64,000 nucleotides of DNA from Streptococcus suis (GTDB taxonomy: Bacteria > Bacillota > Bacilli > Lactobacillales > Streptococcaceae): assembly GCA_024583055.1 (NCBI GenBank), contig CP102145.1:1302001-1366000 (forward strand), written 5' to 3'. The notes under the pieces were generated by a model. That model did not search any database. It saw only the letters and a list, made by a program, of their open reading frames with translations, and had not been told where the DNA came from. A program made the translations under genes and the position numbers. Each line of letters begins with the position of its first letter. Within the stretch, counting starts at the first letter, position 1. Positions 1 through 9,519 of this stretch are shown one piece after another.

Positions 1-270
1 ACTGATAAACTTGGTCGCATAGGTGTGGAAAGATCCAGTCACCGGCATTGCAACCGACAATTCACCTAAAGAGAACATGACCAAGTAAACCATGACAGCT
101 CCAAATAGATAGGCCGCAATAGCTCCAAATGGCCCAGCCTGTGCAATGGTATAGCCTGAACTTAAGAATAAACCAGTTCCGATTACCCCACCGATAGACA
201 ACATCTGCAAATGACGACTGTTCATCTCGCGATTAAAGGTCCCTTGATTTTCAAAATTATGATTTTCCAT
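1..270 (-). CDS. Amino-acid permease, APC family, 5' part (gene runs off the left edge)
   Basis: The first 90 codons of a membrane carrier start at the ATG complementary to 268-270, behind an AGGAGAGT ribosome site. The N-terminus has the [20 protein letters not shown] pattern of the APC superfamily; the GGVIGTGLF loop of helix 1 is the family hallmark and normally binds the amino-acid backbone. Helix 2 follows with [19 protein letters not shown] and then the conserved [17 protein letters not shown] stretch. This resembles lysine or general amino-acid permeases of the LysP/GabP type. The substrate cannot be decided from this fragment. The reading frame is open to base 1, so the rest lies outside the window. 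Confidence 0.85.
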   Translation of the reverse strand, partial: MENHNFENQGTFNREMNSRHLQMLSIGGVIGTGLFLSSGYTIAQAGPFGAIAAYLFGAVMVYLVMFSLGELSVAMPVTGSFHTYATKFIS

Positions 271-370
271 ACACTCTCCTAAATTCTTGTGATTATTCTA
301 TCATATCATGGATTTTCAGAAAACTCTTATATCGTTTTCAACGCAACGTTTATAACTGATAACTATAACA

Positions 371-400
371 AATCCCCGCTATCACAGGACAGCGGGGATT
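371..400 (-). terminator. Terminator after gltX
   Basis: The arms AATCCCCGCT and AGCGGGGATT pair perfectly around a ten-base loop. It lies just past the gltX stop on the minus strand. The downstream T content is modest (TTGTTAT), so termination strength is uncertain. Confidence 0.7.
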
Positions 401-406
401 ATTTCA

Positions 407-1861
407 TTACAAACTCCTTAACATATTCTCAATATGCTGGATAGATTTTTCACGACCGAGCAGGTAAATGGTATTTGGCAACTCTGGTCCGTGCATTTCG
501 CCTGAAACGGCGATACGGATTGGCATGAAGAGGTTTTTGCCCTTGATGCCTGTTTCTTTTTGAACAGCCTTGATTTGCGGGAAGATGTTATCTGGTTGGA
601 AATCTTCGTCCGTCATGGCTTCCAATTTTTCCTTAAGAGCATTGAGGACAGTCGGAACAGTCTCACCTGCCATGACTTCTTTTTCTTCATCCGTCAATTC
701 TGGAAAATCAGAGAAGAAAAGGTCTGTCAAACCAACGATTTCATCCGCAGATGACATTTGTGGCTTGTAAAGTTCCACCAATTTTTCTGCCTTGTCTGTC
801 AAGCGACCAGCCTCTTCCAAGAATGGTTTAGCAAGGTTGAAAATGGTCTCCAAATCAGCTTTTTTGATGTATTCATTGCCCATCCAAGCCAACTTTTTCG
901 GATCGAAGGAAGCAGGAGACTTGCTGAGGCGTTTTTCATCAAAGAGTTGGATAATCTCCTCTTTGGAGAAGATTTCTTCCTCACCACCAGGAGTCCAACC
1001 CAAAAGTGTGATAAAGTTGAAAACAGCTTCTGGCAGGTAGCCTTTTTTGCGGTAATCTTCGATAAAGGCAAGGGTATTGGTGTCACGTTTGGACAATTTT
1101 TTACCGGTTGCAGAGTTGATAATCAAGGTCATGTGGGCAAACTCTGGTGCTTCCCAACCAAGTGCTTCATAGACCATGAGTTGCTTAGGTGTGTTGGCGA
1201 TATGGTCATCTCCGCGGATAACGTGCGAGATTTCCATCAGATGATCATCCACCACCACGGCAAAGTTGTAGGTTGGGTAACCGTCACGTTTCTGGATAAC
1301 CCAGTCACCACCGATGTTGCCACCTTCAAACTCAATCTCGCCCTTAACCATGTCATTCCACTTGTAGATGCCTGCTTCGTTGACAGCCAAGCGGACTGTT
1401 GGAACGATGCCAGCTGCTTCACGCTCTGCGATGTAAGCTGCTTTTTCATCCTCAGACATGCCTAGAAACTCATTGATATAACGTGGTGTTTCCCCAGCTG
1501 CTTCTTGGCGCTCACGCTCTGCTGCCAGCTCTTCTTCGGTCACATAAGATTTATAGGCCTTACCTTCAGCCAAGAGTTGATCAATATATTGTTGATAAAG
1601 TTCCAAACGCTCTGACTGACGGTAGTTCTCATGTGTCTCTGGGCTTTCATCCCAATCAATCCCCAACCAACGTAGGTTTTCCAACTGAGAACGCTCACCA
1701 TCCTCCACATGACGTTTGCGGTCAGTATCTTCGATACGGATGATAAAGTCACCACCGTGATGACGGGCAAAAAGATAGTTAAATAAAGCTGTACGGGCAT
1801 TACCGATGTGTAGTAGCCCTGTTGGACTTGGTGCATAACGCACACGAATTGGTTTAGTCAT
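407..1861 (-). CDS. gltX: Glutamyl-tRNA synthetase
   Basis: This class I aminoacyl-tRNA synthetase charges tRNA-Glu with glutamate in the cytosol and, in streptococci, also misacylates tRNA-Gln for amidation by GatCAB. The HIGH motif is seen as [11 protein letters not shown] near residue 12, followed by RIEDTDRKR, and the KMSKS motif appears as KKLSKRD near residue 255. At 484 residues it matches bacterial GltX. An upstream in-frame ATG would add 11 residues, but AGGAGA lies six bases before the ATG complementary to 1859-1861, so that start is chosen. The gene appears monocistronic, with a hairpin downstream. There is no room for a T-box in the 71-base gap upstream. Confidence 0.97.
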   Translation of the reverse strand: MTKPIRVRYAPSPTGLLHIGNARTALFNYLFARHHGGDFIIRIEDTDRKRHVEDGERSQLENLRWLGIDWDESPETHENYRQSERLELYQQYIDQLLAEGKAYKSYVTEEELAAERERQEAAGETPRYINEFLGMSEDEKAAYIAEREAAGIVPTVRLAVNEAGIYKWNDMVKGEIEFEGGNIGGDWVIQKRDGYPTYNFAVVVDDHLMEISHVIRGDDHIANTPKQLMVYEALGWEAPEFAHMTLIINSATGKKLSKRDTNTLAFIEDYRKKGYLPEAVFNFITLLGWTPGGEEEIFSKEEIIQLFDEKRLSKSPASFDPKKLAWMGNEYIKKADLETIFNLAKPFLEEAGRLTDKAEKLVELYKPQMSSADEIVGLTDLFFSDFPELTDEEKEVMAGETVPTVLNALKEKLEAMTDEDFQPDNIFPQIKAVQKETGIKGKNLFMPIRIAVSGEMHGPELPNTIYLLGREKSIQHIENMLRSL

Positions 1862-1932
1862 GTTTCTCTCCTGTAAAATTTCAATCAAGAACATTATAGC
1901 ATAGTTGCCCCGCAGATAACAGAAAAATCAGC

Positions 1933-3213
1933 CTAAGCAGACTGATTTTGAGGTGTTTTTTGCTTGCGGGCCAGCCAGTAGAGGACGTATAGGACTAAGA
2001 TTCCAGTAGCTGATAGGAAAAGACCGCTAATCTGATCGACGGCCAATACCAAGACCAGACCTGAAACAAGTAGGCGAACAAAAGCCTGACCCAGCATAAA
2101 GTAGGTCGATACTGCACCGCCGATAGTTGCCAGTTGCTCCTCTGGCATGGAGTTGACAAACTTGGCATTAAACTTGGGACCACTAGCCCCAAAGCTAATT
2201 CCCATTGTAGTAAGGAAGAAGAAAATAATTGGCAGTTGATGTAGCAACATTCCGACAAAAACGCCAAGAAGAGAGAAAGTGGCTGCCACTTCCAGCGTCA
2301 CCATGCTGGTCTTTTTGAAGAGGCTAAAGACCAAGGTCGAACCCAAGATATTGCCAACAAAGAAAATCAAAATGGTCAGGGCAAGAGTCGTTTCAACATT
2401 AAGGAAGACGAGGCCTGGGTCTTCGCTAATCAAGAGGACCAGAATAGGATAGAGAATCGCTCCACAGGCATTGATAAGGGGGCTGGTAATCAGGACCAGA
2501 CGGAACTCGGGAATCTTGCGAAGCTCCACGATGGCTTGCTTGAAGGAAGCTAGAATGCCCGGTCCTTTGGTTTTTTGCTCAGTCTGGCTCGGCTGCTCTG
2601 CTATTTTCAAAGGCTGCTCCGTCAGGAGTTTGCGAAAGGCTGGTGTCAGCAGCTGCATAATGAGGAGGGCGGCTAAAAAGGTGCCGGCGTTGAGAAAGGC
2701 CAGGTTTTGGTAGGAGAGGAGGCCGACCAAGAGGGCAGAGAGGGCCTGAAAGGCGATGTTGAGGAGGCTGGTCACGGTCTGGCGAAAGGCCGAGTACTGC
2801 TCCCGCTCTTCCTTGGGCGCTACGCGTAATCCCAGAGGTGTATAGAGGCCGTTTTCATAGAAGCCGGCGAAGTCTGCAAAGACATTGAAAGTTGCAGCCA
2901 CCACGACAATCCAGAGGGCTGGCTCAAAGCCCATGCAGAATCCGAGGATGAGGTAGAGAAGGACACGGAAGAGAAGGGTCAGCTTGATAGTGCCGATTTT
3001 GTTGACTGTCTTATCTGCCAAATAGCCTGTAAAGAGTCCCATAAAGCTAGGGAAGATTTCCGAGAAGGTCACAATCGCCAGAGCCAGACGGCTGTTGGGC
3101 ACCAGCAAAACATAGTTCATCAAGGCCAGATAATAGACCACATCGCCAAAATTGGACAGCATATCCGCAGTCAGTACCCATAGGTAAGTAGTATTTTTCA
3201 AAATCTTTTTCAT
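1933..3213 (-). CDS. MFS transporter, macrolide-efflux-like
   Basis: This 426-residue polytopic membrane protein belongs to the major facilitator superfamily. The first helix region (LTADMLSNFGDVVYYLAL) and the motif A-like loop GLFTGYLADKTVNKIG near residue 60 fit the MFS_3/MefA-like group of drug or metabolite exporters. About twelve hydrophobic segments can be counted, split by a central charged loop (EQPLKIAEQPSQTEQKTKG). It lies 71 bases upstream of gltX on the same strand with no evident shared function. The substrate is unknown. A GAAAGGG ribosome site precedes the start. Confidence 0.8.
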   Translation of the reverse strand: MKKILKNTTYLWVLTADMLSNFGDVVYYLALMNYVLLVPNSRLALAIVTFSEIFPSFMGLFTGYLADKTVNKIGTIKLTLLFRVLLYLILGFCMGFEPALWIVVVAATFNVFADFAGFYENGLYTPLGLRVAPKEEREQYSAFRQTVTSLLNIAFQALSALLVGLLSYQNLAFLNAGTFLAALLIMQLLTPAFRKLLTEQPLKIAEQPSQTEQKTKGPGILASFKQAIVELRKIPEFRLVLITSPLINACGAILYPILVLLISEDPGLVFLNVETTLALTILIFFVGNILGSTLVFSLFKKTSMVTLEVAATFSLLGVFVGMLLHQLPIIFFFLTTMGISFGASGPKFNAKFVNSMPEEQLATIGGAVSTYFMLGQAFVRLLVSGLVLVLAVDQISGLFLSATGILVLYVLYWLARKQKTPQNQSA

Positions 3214-3299
3214 GATAATCCCTTTCTTTTGAATAATTTCCAGAATATTCAGATTTTTTATCCTACAGAGGAGCCTGGATAGACTGCTCTCTGTTCACT

Positions 3300-3959
3300 C
3301 TAGGTGTAATAGATATTCAAAGTGGAGAAGGCCATATCTCCTGTGATATGTAGCATCTTTTCTCCCATACCAGTTGCATAGTTATTGACAGCAGACATGG
3401 AACTATCTAGCTCCACGACCGCCTGCCAGTTAGCAGACAGATAAAGATTAACTGATGAGAAAGCTGCATCTATATGAAATTCAGCCTTATCTCCCAGAAT
3501 AACCGCCTGATCAAAATAAACCATACTGGAGCCAAAGGCCACTTCCACACTATCGTAGGTAAAATTTTCCTCATGAATGTAGCGAGTAGAGGAGCCAAAA
3601 GCTATTTCCCGTCCCTTATCGCCAATCACTCCTGTACCAACTCCATGAGCCGGTCTGCGCTTCTTGGGTTTAAAAATCAGTTTCAAGCCAAGGCAGAGCA
3701 GGACAAGTGACAGAACCATGTTCCAGGTCCCAAATTCCACCCAATCATAAACTGAGTTCACCGCTATAAAAGCTAGACCAAAACAAAAGATACTGGCAAG
3801 CCAATCCAGCTTCACCAAGCGGTGAAAACCAGTCACAAAGGTTAAAACAAACCAGACCGTTGTCCAAAATGGCAGAGCCAAATGCAAACCCAGTGAATCC
3901 CTAACTAGGACCAAGACTGCTAGGACCAGCAGGGCAATCCCTAAACCATATTTTTTCAT
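3300..3959 (-). CDS. LiaF-like membrane protein with C-terminal cell-wall-stress response domain
   Basis: The N-terminal half of this 219-residue protein contains about four short hydrophobic helices (residues 1-95). A basic stretch (FKPKKRR) follows, then a beta-rich domain with repeated FGSS and FSSVN/FSTLN motifs typical of the C-terminal domain of LiaF and related proteins. In the Lia system LiaF restrains the LiaS kinase, but no kinase lies here. The gene starts four bases after the stop of a LytTR regulator, so the pair is almost certainly co-transcribed and the regulator is the likely partner. Such LytTR/LiaF-like pairs are often small autoregulated membrane-associated control units. 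That role is inferred. Confidence 0.75.
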   Translation of the reverse strand: MKKYGLGIALLVLAVLVLVRDSLGLHLALPFWTTVWFVLTFVTGFHRLVKLDWLASIFCFGLAFIAVNSVYDWVEFGTWNMVLSLVLLCLGLKLIFKPKKRRPAHGVGTGVIGDKGREIAFGSSTRYIHEENFTYDSVEVAFGSSMVYFDQAVILGDKAEFHIDAAFSSVNLYLSANWQAVVELDSSMSAVNNYATGMGEKMLHITGDMAFSTLNIYYT

Positions 3960-3963
3960 CTCT

Positions 3964-4410
3964 CTACCTCACTTCTCGTAACTTTTCTTTTAATAAATGA
4001 TAATAATGCCGCGACACGTGTACTTCCTTGTGGGTCTGATAGAAGGAAATCCGACTAGTTCCTGAAAAGGATTTGTCCAGCGAATAAACGGCCTTGCTAT
4101 TTGCAATGGTTGACTTGGAAACCCGACAAAAATAAGCAGGGAGACAATCTTCCAGTTCATAGAGCTTCATCTTGACTTCATAGGCGTCATCTCTAGTATG
4201 CCCCATCAGCTTGGTGCCATCGGTTTCAAAAAAGAGTAGGTCTTCTAGTTTCAAGAAATACTCACTAGTGCCCTTGTAAAAAACCAGGCTAGGACGGCTC
4301 AGGCGACTCAATGCTTGCTGGATTTGTTCCAACTCTGGTCCCAACTGATTGCTTCTGATAATCACTTCGACTTGTTCTAAGCTGTCATCTAATTCAATCC
4401 GAACTTTCAT
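3964..4410 (-). CDS. LytTR-family DNA-binding regulator
   Basis: This 148-residue protein has no receiver domain. The C-terminal hundred residues form a LytTR domain: FYKGTSEYFLKLEDLLFFET begins the beta-sheet, YELEDCLPAYFCRVSKSTIAN is the characteristic central helix and strand, and EVHVSRHYYHLLKEKL closes it. The first 45 residues are a short alpha/beta extension seen in stand-alone LytTR regulators. It is the first gene of a pair with the LiaF-like membrane protein four bases downstream. Family knowledge suggests that the membrane partner inhibits the regulator and that the pair controls its own promoter. This is not shown directly here. Confidence 0.85.
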   Translation of the reverse strand: MKVRIELDDSLEQVEVIIRSNQLGPELEQIQQALSRLSRPSLVFYKGTSEYFLKLEDLLFFETDGTKLMGHTRDDAYEVKMKLYELEDCLPAYFCRVSKSTIANSKAVYSLDKSFSGTSRISFYQTHKEVHVSRHYYHLLKEKLREVR

Positions 4411-4516
4411 ACGACCTCCCTTTCATTTGATATACCTATTATATCAGGCTATGGTGTTAAGGCAAGGGCTTTTCAGTAAGTGGTAAAAAATGACTGGTAA
4501 GTGGTGATGAAAGACA

Positions 4517-4541
4517 AGCAAAAAACCAGCCGCAGCTGGTT
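4517..4541 (-). terminator. Terminator after the AIM24 gene
   Basis: On the minus strand AACCAGC, a four-base loop and GCTGGTT are followed by TTTT. It sits a few bases past the stop of the gene at 4547-5302. Confidence 0.85.
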
Positions 4542-4546
4542 GAGTC

Positions 4547-5302
4547 TTAAAAAATCGCATCGAGCAAGGAAGTGCTACCACCACCGCCATCGCCACCTGT
4601 GACAATATGGCTGCCGATGACTTGGGCAAAGGTTTCAATATTCAAGCTTTGTACATAGATTTCACCGTAGCCCGAGAAGGTATTAACAATTCCCTCGCCT
4701 GTCCCGATAGACTGGAGAAAACCATTTTCCATGTGAATATCATAGTTGAGGTCACGACTCCAGGCTACCACGTGAGCATTATCGATGGTGATGCTTCCAC
4801 CTGTTAGCTCAATTTTCTTGATGGAACCAAAGGCATTTGCCAAAAGTGTACCCTCGCCTTCTGTAGTCATGACAAAGAGTCCGCCTTGGCCACCAAAGAA
4901 GGCACGGCCCACACTTTGGCGTTCCATCTTATATTGAGCAGAACCATCCAAAGCCAGAAAGGCTCCATCATTAAGGCGGTACTGCTTGGAACCTAACTCA
5001 AGGGCAATAACTTGACCAGGTGTGGACGGCGCCAGGGCGATTTTCCCGTCATAGCTATTAGATACAGCCTGGGTGATAAACATAGACTCACCCGACACCA
5101 TGGAGCGACCGATAGCTCCCAGCAACTTACCGAATCCTGAACCACCGCGGGCATTGAGCTTAGTATTTAAGGTCACACTGGGTGTATGGTAAACCATGCT
5201 CCCCTGTTGAATATAAGCCGACTCTCCAGCCTCTAAGGCAATTTCCACCAAAGGAAATTGCATATTGCTATCAATTGTGTATTTCATACGATTATCAGAC
5301 AT
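4547..5302 (-). CDS. AIM24 / TIGR00266 family protein
   Basis: This is a 251-residue beta-rich cytosolic protein of the AIM24 (DUF124) family, whose biochemical role in bacteria is unknown. Family features include LVEIALEAGESAYIQQGSMVY near the start, GGQGGLFVMTTEGEGTLL in the middle and a glycine-rich tail (VTGGDGGGGS) before the C-terminus. The track-length frame begins 14 codons earlier, but AAGGAG sits seven bases before the ATG complementary to 5300-5302, so the MSDNRMKYTI start is preferred. It has its own terminator and appears monocistronic. Confidence 0.85.
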   Translation of the reverse strand: MSDNRMKYTIDSNMQFPLVEIALEAGESAYIQQGSMVYHTPSVTLNTKLNARGGSGFGKLLGAIGRSMVSGESMFITQAVSNSYDGKIALAPSTPGQVIALELGSKQYRLNDGAFLALDGSAQYKMERQSVGRAFFGGQGGLFVMTTEGEGTLLANAFGSIKKIELTGGSITIDNAHVVAWSRDLNYDIHMENGFLQSIGTGEGIVNTFSGYGEIYVQSLNIETFAQVIGSHIVTGGDGGGGSTSLLDAIF

Positions 5303-5381
5303 GAGAGGACTCCTTTGTTTCTTTGTATTATTTTTATAAAACAATTCTACATCAACTCCGAATGACTGTCAAGTATTTTTA

Positions 5382-5409
5382 CAAAAAAAGCCGGAAATAA
5401 TCCGACTTC
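5382..5409 (-). terminator. Terminator of the carbonic anhydrase gene, now displaced from it
   Basis: On the minus strand AAGTCGGA, TTAT and TCCGGCTT are followed by seven T residues. It lies about 175 bases past the carbonic anhydrase stop; repeat copy 1 fills the space between them. Confidence 0.8.
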
Positions 5410-5421
5410 ACAACTCTGCTC

Positions 5422-5585
5422 TTAGAACCTATATTCACAAGTAAGGTGCATGTAGATAAGAGATAGTTTTTTGCTAATCAAGGCCGTTTGAGCTGGAATA
5501 CTGACTGTATTTCGAGAAAAACGAACGCTTAGTAGCAGAAAACTAGCTTTAGCTAAAGATGGCGAGCTGTGAATACAGGTTCTTA
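5422..5585 (+). repeat. MITE-like inverted-repeat element, copy 1
   Basis: This is one of three full copies of an approximately 158-base element (the others are at 20771-20933 and 28934-29099). The ends are inverted repeats: GAACCTATATTCACA on the left and TGTGAATACAGGTTC on the right. Inner sequences also pair (TAGTTTTTTGCTA with TAGCAGAAAACTA), so the whole unit can fold into a long imperfect hairpin. TTA flanks both ends, which may be a target duplication. The right TTA is the complement of the TAA stop of the carbonic anhydrase gene. It has no coding capacity. Confidence 0.9.
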
Positions 5586-6077
5586 GCTGACCTCTGTCAT
5601 CCGACCCGTATCCACATCATAGACCGCACCTGAAATGACCACATCCTCAGGAATGAGCGGTGATTTCCGCAGTAGTTCCATATCCTCGCGAACACTCTCT
5701 TCCACATCTGTAAATGGCAAGAAATCCTGCCCAGCAACGTCCACACCCAGCTCCCTGTGGATATGCTCCGCAAAAGCCTCATTGGTAAAGGTCTGCGCAC
5801 CGCAGTCCGTGTGGTGAAGAACCACAATCTCCCGCGTTCCCATTTGTTGCTGGGAAATGACTAAAGACCGAATCATGTCCTCAGTGACACGTCCGCCAGC
5901 ATTCCGCAAGATATGGGCATCCCCTAGAGCCAGCCCCAAGGCCTGGGCAACGTGCAGGCGCGAATCCATACAGGTCACAATGGCCACCTTGGTCTTAGGA
6001 CGCAAGGGCAAATGCTGGGTTCCATGCAAGTCAACATAGGCCTTATTGGCCTTCATAAAATTTTGAAAATAGGACAT
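5583..6077 (-). CDS. Beta-class carbonic anhydrase
   Basis: This cytosolic zinc enzyme interconverts CO2 and bicarbonate. Zinc ligands are visible as Cys36 in VTCMDSR and His89/Cys92 in HHTDCG, with the Asp38-Arg40 dyad that gates the metal site. At 164 residues it matches the compact plant-type beta enzymes of streptococci, which are needed for growth in ambient CO2. It is monocistronic. The TAA stop coincides with the border of repeat copy 1, and the gene's terminator lies beyond the repeat. The protein is not visibly truncated. Confidence 0.93.
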   Translation of the reverse strand: MSYFQNFMKANKAYVDLHGTQHLPLRPKTKVAIVTCMDSRLHVAQALGLALGDAHILRNAGGRVTEDMIRSLVISQQQMGTREIVVLHHTDCGAQTFTNEAFAEHIHRELGVDVAGQDFLPFTDVEESVREDMELLRKSPLIPEDVVISGAVYDVDTGRMTEVS

Positions 6078-6160
6078 AAAGCAACCTCCTCTAGAATAGT
6101 TTCCGAAATTTTCAGAAAATTATCTGTTTCTAGCTTACCACAATCACTCCTTTATGTCGC

Positions 6161-6188
6161 AAAAAAGAGAGCGACAACTTGTCACTCC
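6161..6188 (-). terminator. Terminator after the RocS-like gene
   Basis: On the minus strand GAGTGACA and TGTCGCTC form a stem with one wobble pair, followed by TCTTTTTT. It lies about 30 bases past the stop of the gene at 6215-6709. Confidence 0.75.
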
Positions 6189-6214
6189 CGAACATTTCCT
6201 AAAATAGGATCCCT

Positions 6215-6709
6215 CTATTTGCCAAATAATCTAGCAAAAAAACCTTTCGGTTTTACCTCTTCCGCCTGGGCCTTAACCTCGTCTAATTCTAACTTGAGAA
6301 CTTCCTTGTCCGCCATAGCCTTGGCTGTTAACTGCTGCTGTTGGTCCAGCTGCTTATCCTTCTCCGCAATCTGGATATCCTTGACCCGCAACTGCTCATC
6401 TTTCTCAGCCAATTGTTGATCCTTAACCTTGAGTTGGGCATACAAGCGCTCGATTTCTTCATTTTTTCCATCGATGACAATCTCAATCATTTCACGGTGA
6501 AGAACTTCGTCGCTGACTGGCTCATCTTCAAAAATCGTGGTCTTGTAAATCTCTTCCAGCTTGACCAGACCCTGACGATTGACCACCGTCACGCCCTTAT
6601 CATTCTTCTCAACAAACTCATCTGGAAGTGATTTTACCCGGTTATTCATAGCCTGACGGCTGACACCTAAAATCTCAGCCAATTCGCTGACTGTTTTTTC
6701 AATTCCCAT
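6215..6709 (-). CDS. rocS: RocS-like chromosome segregation protein (DUF536)
   Basis: The 164-residue protein has three clear parts. Residues 1-45 form a helix-turn-helix (VSELAEILGVSRQAMNNRVK). Residues 75-145 form a heptad-like coiled coil with repeated KDQQLAEKDEQL units. The end, GFFARLFGK, is a short amphipathic basic helix suited to membrane binding. This architecture matches pneumococcal RocS, which binds DNA, interacts with ParB and ties chromosome segregation to division and capsule synthesis. The assignment rests on architecture and family recognition. The gene is monocistronic with its own terminator. Other DUF536 proteins, including plasmid-borne ones, share the N-terminal domain. 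Confidence 0.72.
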   Translation of the reverse strand: MGIEKTVSELAEILGVSRQAMNNRVKSLPDEFVEKNDKGVTVVNRQGLVKLEEIYKTTIFEDEPVSDEVLHREMIEIVIDGKNEEIERLYAQLKVKDQQLAEKDEQLRVKDIQIAEKDKQLDQQQQLTAKAMADKEVLKLELDEVKAQAEEVKPKGFFARLFGK

Positions 6710-6839
6710 ATTATCCTCAAATACTTGATTTTTCTACTGACTGTATCATTAAAATATTACCATAAGCACCCTAAACTGTCAAATTTAGACCAATAAATAA
6801 GTAGAGGGGAGTAACCTGCCAACCAGCTCTGCTATTTTA

Positions 6840-8027
<1,188 letters not shown>

Positions 8028-8036
8028 GAGGGAACC

Positions 8037-8729
8037 ATGCCTATCAATTCATTCGGCCAAGAAATTGGTATGCCCTTGCCACATTACACCAGTGGTGAGC
8101 GACCAAGTCTGGAGACGATACAAGGACACACAGTCCGCTTAGAAAAACTGAGCCTGCACCATGCAGATGATCTCTATCAGTTTTATGGACCAAATGCCAA
8201 GAAAGCTGACTGGACCTACTTGGCCCTTGAACCCTTTGCAGACCGTGACTCTTTTCAAGCCTATTTCCAGACGATATTGGATTCTATTGACCCTTATTAT
8301 CTAGCTATTGTGGACCAGGAAAGCCAACAAGCCATTGGTAGCTTGGCACTAATGAATATTGTTCCAAATCACCGTAGCATCGAGGTTGGCTGGCTTATCT
8401 TTTCTCCACAACTGCAACGGACCCGACAGGCGACAGAAGCCCACTATCTTCTCATGAACTATGTGTTTGAAGAACTGGGCTATCGACGTTATGAATGGAA
8501 ATGCGACTCACTCAACCAAGCCAGTCAAGCTGCTGCCAAACGCCTGGGATTTACCTACGAAGGCACCTTCCGTCAAGCCCTAGTCTATAAGAAACGCAAC
8601 CGAGATACCGCCTGGTTTTCTCTATTAGACAAGGAGTGGCCTGACCGCAAGCGTGCCCTTGAAAACTGGCTAAAGGATAGTAACTTCAATGGCCAGGGGC
8701 AGCAAAAACAACCCCTATCCTCTTTCTAA
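8037..8729 (+). CDS. GNAT-family N-acetyltransferase
   Basis: This 230-residue protein fits the Acetyltransf_3 group. HTVRLEKLSLHHADDLYQFY opens the domain, the acetyl-CoA region is QLQRTRQATEAHYLLMNYVF, and YEWKCDSLNQASQAAAKRLGF is the typical C-terminal motif. Homologues acetylate ribosomal-protein N-termini or small molecules; the target here cannot be named. AGGAGG precedes the ATG by five bases. It forms an operon with the upstream flavoprotein gene and ends at a terminator. Confidence 0.85.
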   Translation: MPINSFGQEIGMPLPHYTSGERPSLETIQGHTVRLEKLSLHHADDLYQFYGPNAKKADWTYLALEPFADRDSFQAYFQTILDSIDPYYLAIVDQESQQAIGSLALMNIVPNHRSIEVGWLIFSPQLQRTRQATEAHYLLMNYVFEELGYRRYEWKCDSLNQASQAAAKRLGFTYEGTFRQALVYKKRNRDTAWFSLLDKEWPDRKRALENWLKDSNFNGQGQQKQPLSSF

Positions 8730-8759
8730 ATTCAAGTAAAAATCTGCTTGAATTTTTTT
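8730..8759 (+). terminator. Terminator after the acetyltransferase gene
   Basis: ATTCAAG and CTTGAAT pair and are followed by TTTTTTG. The stem begins right at the stop codon of the upstream gene. Confidence 0.8.
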
Positions 8760-8776
8760 GTTTTTTATTGTATGAT
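8748..8776 (+). promoter_or_regulatory. Promoter of the ABC exporter operon
   Basis: TTGAAT at 8748-8753 and TATGAT at 8771-8776 are separated by 17 bases. The -35 overlaps the right arm of the preceding terminator. Confidence 0.6.
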
Positions 8777-8811
8777 AAATCCATAACAATATAACAAAAA
8801 GGAGATTGGCT

Positions 8812-9510
8812 ATGCAACTGAAATTATCTTCTATTTCCAAGAAATTCGACCATAAAATCATTTTGGAAGACGCTTCTTTTACCTTTGAAAAAGGGAAGAT
8901 TTATGGCTTGCTGGGGCGGAACGGAGCTGGTAAGACAACCCTGTTTAACTGCATTGCCCGCAATCTGACCTTGGATAGTGGCTCAATTCAGTTTGTGAAG
9001 GACGAGGAACCATTTGACTACGATAATACGGACATCGGATTTACCCAAACCTATCCGCAACTACCTGCCTTTATGACGGCTTACGAGTTTGTCCGTTTCT
9101 ATATGGATATCCACAAGGATAAGCTCAAATCTCCTCGCAGTCCAGAAGAATGGCTGAACTTAGTCGGTATCGGAGAAGAAGACCAACATCGCCTGCTCAA
9201 GGATTTTTCCCACGGTATGCAGAACAAGGTCCAGTTGCTCCTGTCCTTGATTGTTCAGCCACCTGTCCTTCTCTTGGATGAACCGCTGACGTCCTTTGAC
9301 CCTGTTGCTGCCCACGAGTTCAAGCAGCTGATTCGAGAGGCTAAGAAGGATTCCGTGATTATCTTTTCCACCCATATTCTACAACTGGCTCAGGATCTCT
9401 GCGACGAGATTGTTTTGCTACATCACCAAGAACTACAGGCTGTTCCGAGTGACAAGCTCCACGATCCTGATTTTGAACAGGAAGTGGTTGCCCTCTTGAC
9501 AGCAGACTAG
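8812..9510 (+). CDS. ABC transporter ATP-binding protein
   Basis: This 232-residue nucleotide-binding subunit has Walker A GLLGRNGAGKTT near residue 35, a signature region KDFSHGMQNKVQLLLSL, Walker B PVLLLDEPLTSFD and the switch histidine in STHIL. An upstream in-frame TTG at 8806 is possible, but AAGGAG lies seven bases before the ATG at 8812, which is preferred. It is the first gene of a two-gene operon with a large permease that starts nine bases downstream, so together they form an ABC-2-type exporter. The transported compound is not evident. Confidence 0.92.
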   Translation: MQLKLSSISKKFDHKIILEDASFTFEKGKIYGLLGRNGAGKTTLFNCIARNLTLDSGSIQFVKDEEPFDYDNTDIGFTQTYPQLPAFMTAYEFVRFYMDIHKDKLKSPRSPEEWLNLVGIGEEDQHRLLKDFSHGMQNKVQLLLSLIVQPPVLLLDEPLTSFDPVAAHEFKQLIREAKKDSVIIFSTHILQLAQDLCDEIVLLHHQELQAVPSDKLHDPDFEQEVVALLTAD

Positions 9511-9519
9511 GAGGAGCTT

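Noticed and set aside
758..1465. 235-codon plus-strand frame antisense to gltX
   Set aside because: It overlaps gltX fully, has atypical composition and no initiation signal.
5422..5585. Interpretation of the interspersed repeat as a pneumococcal BOX or RUP element
   Set aside because: From memory, neither the BOX modules nor the RUP consensus matches the core or the GAACC ends. Identity with a named family needs a database search.
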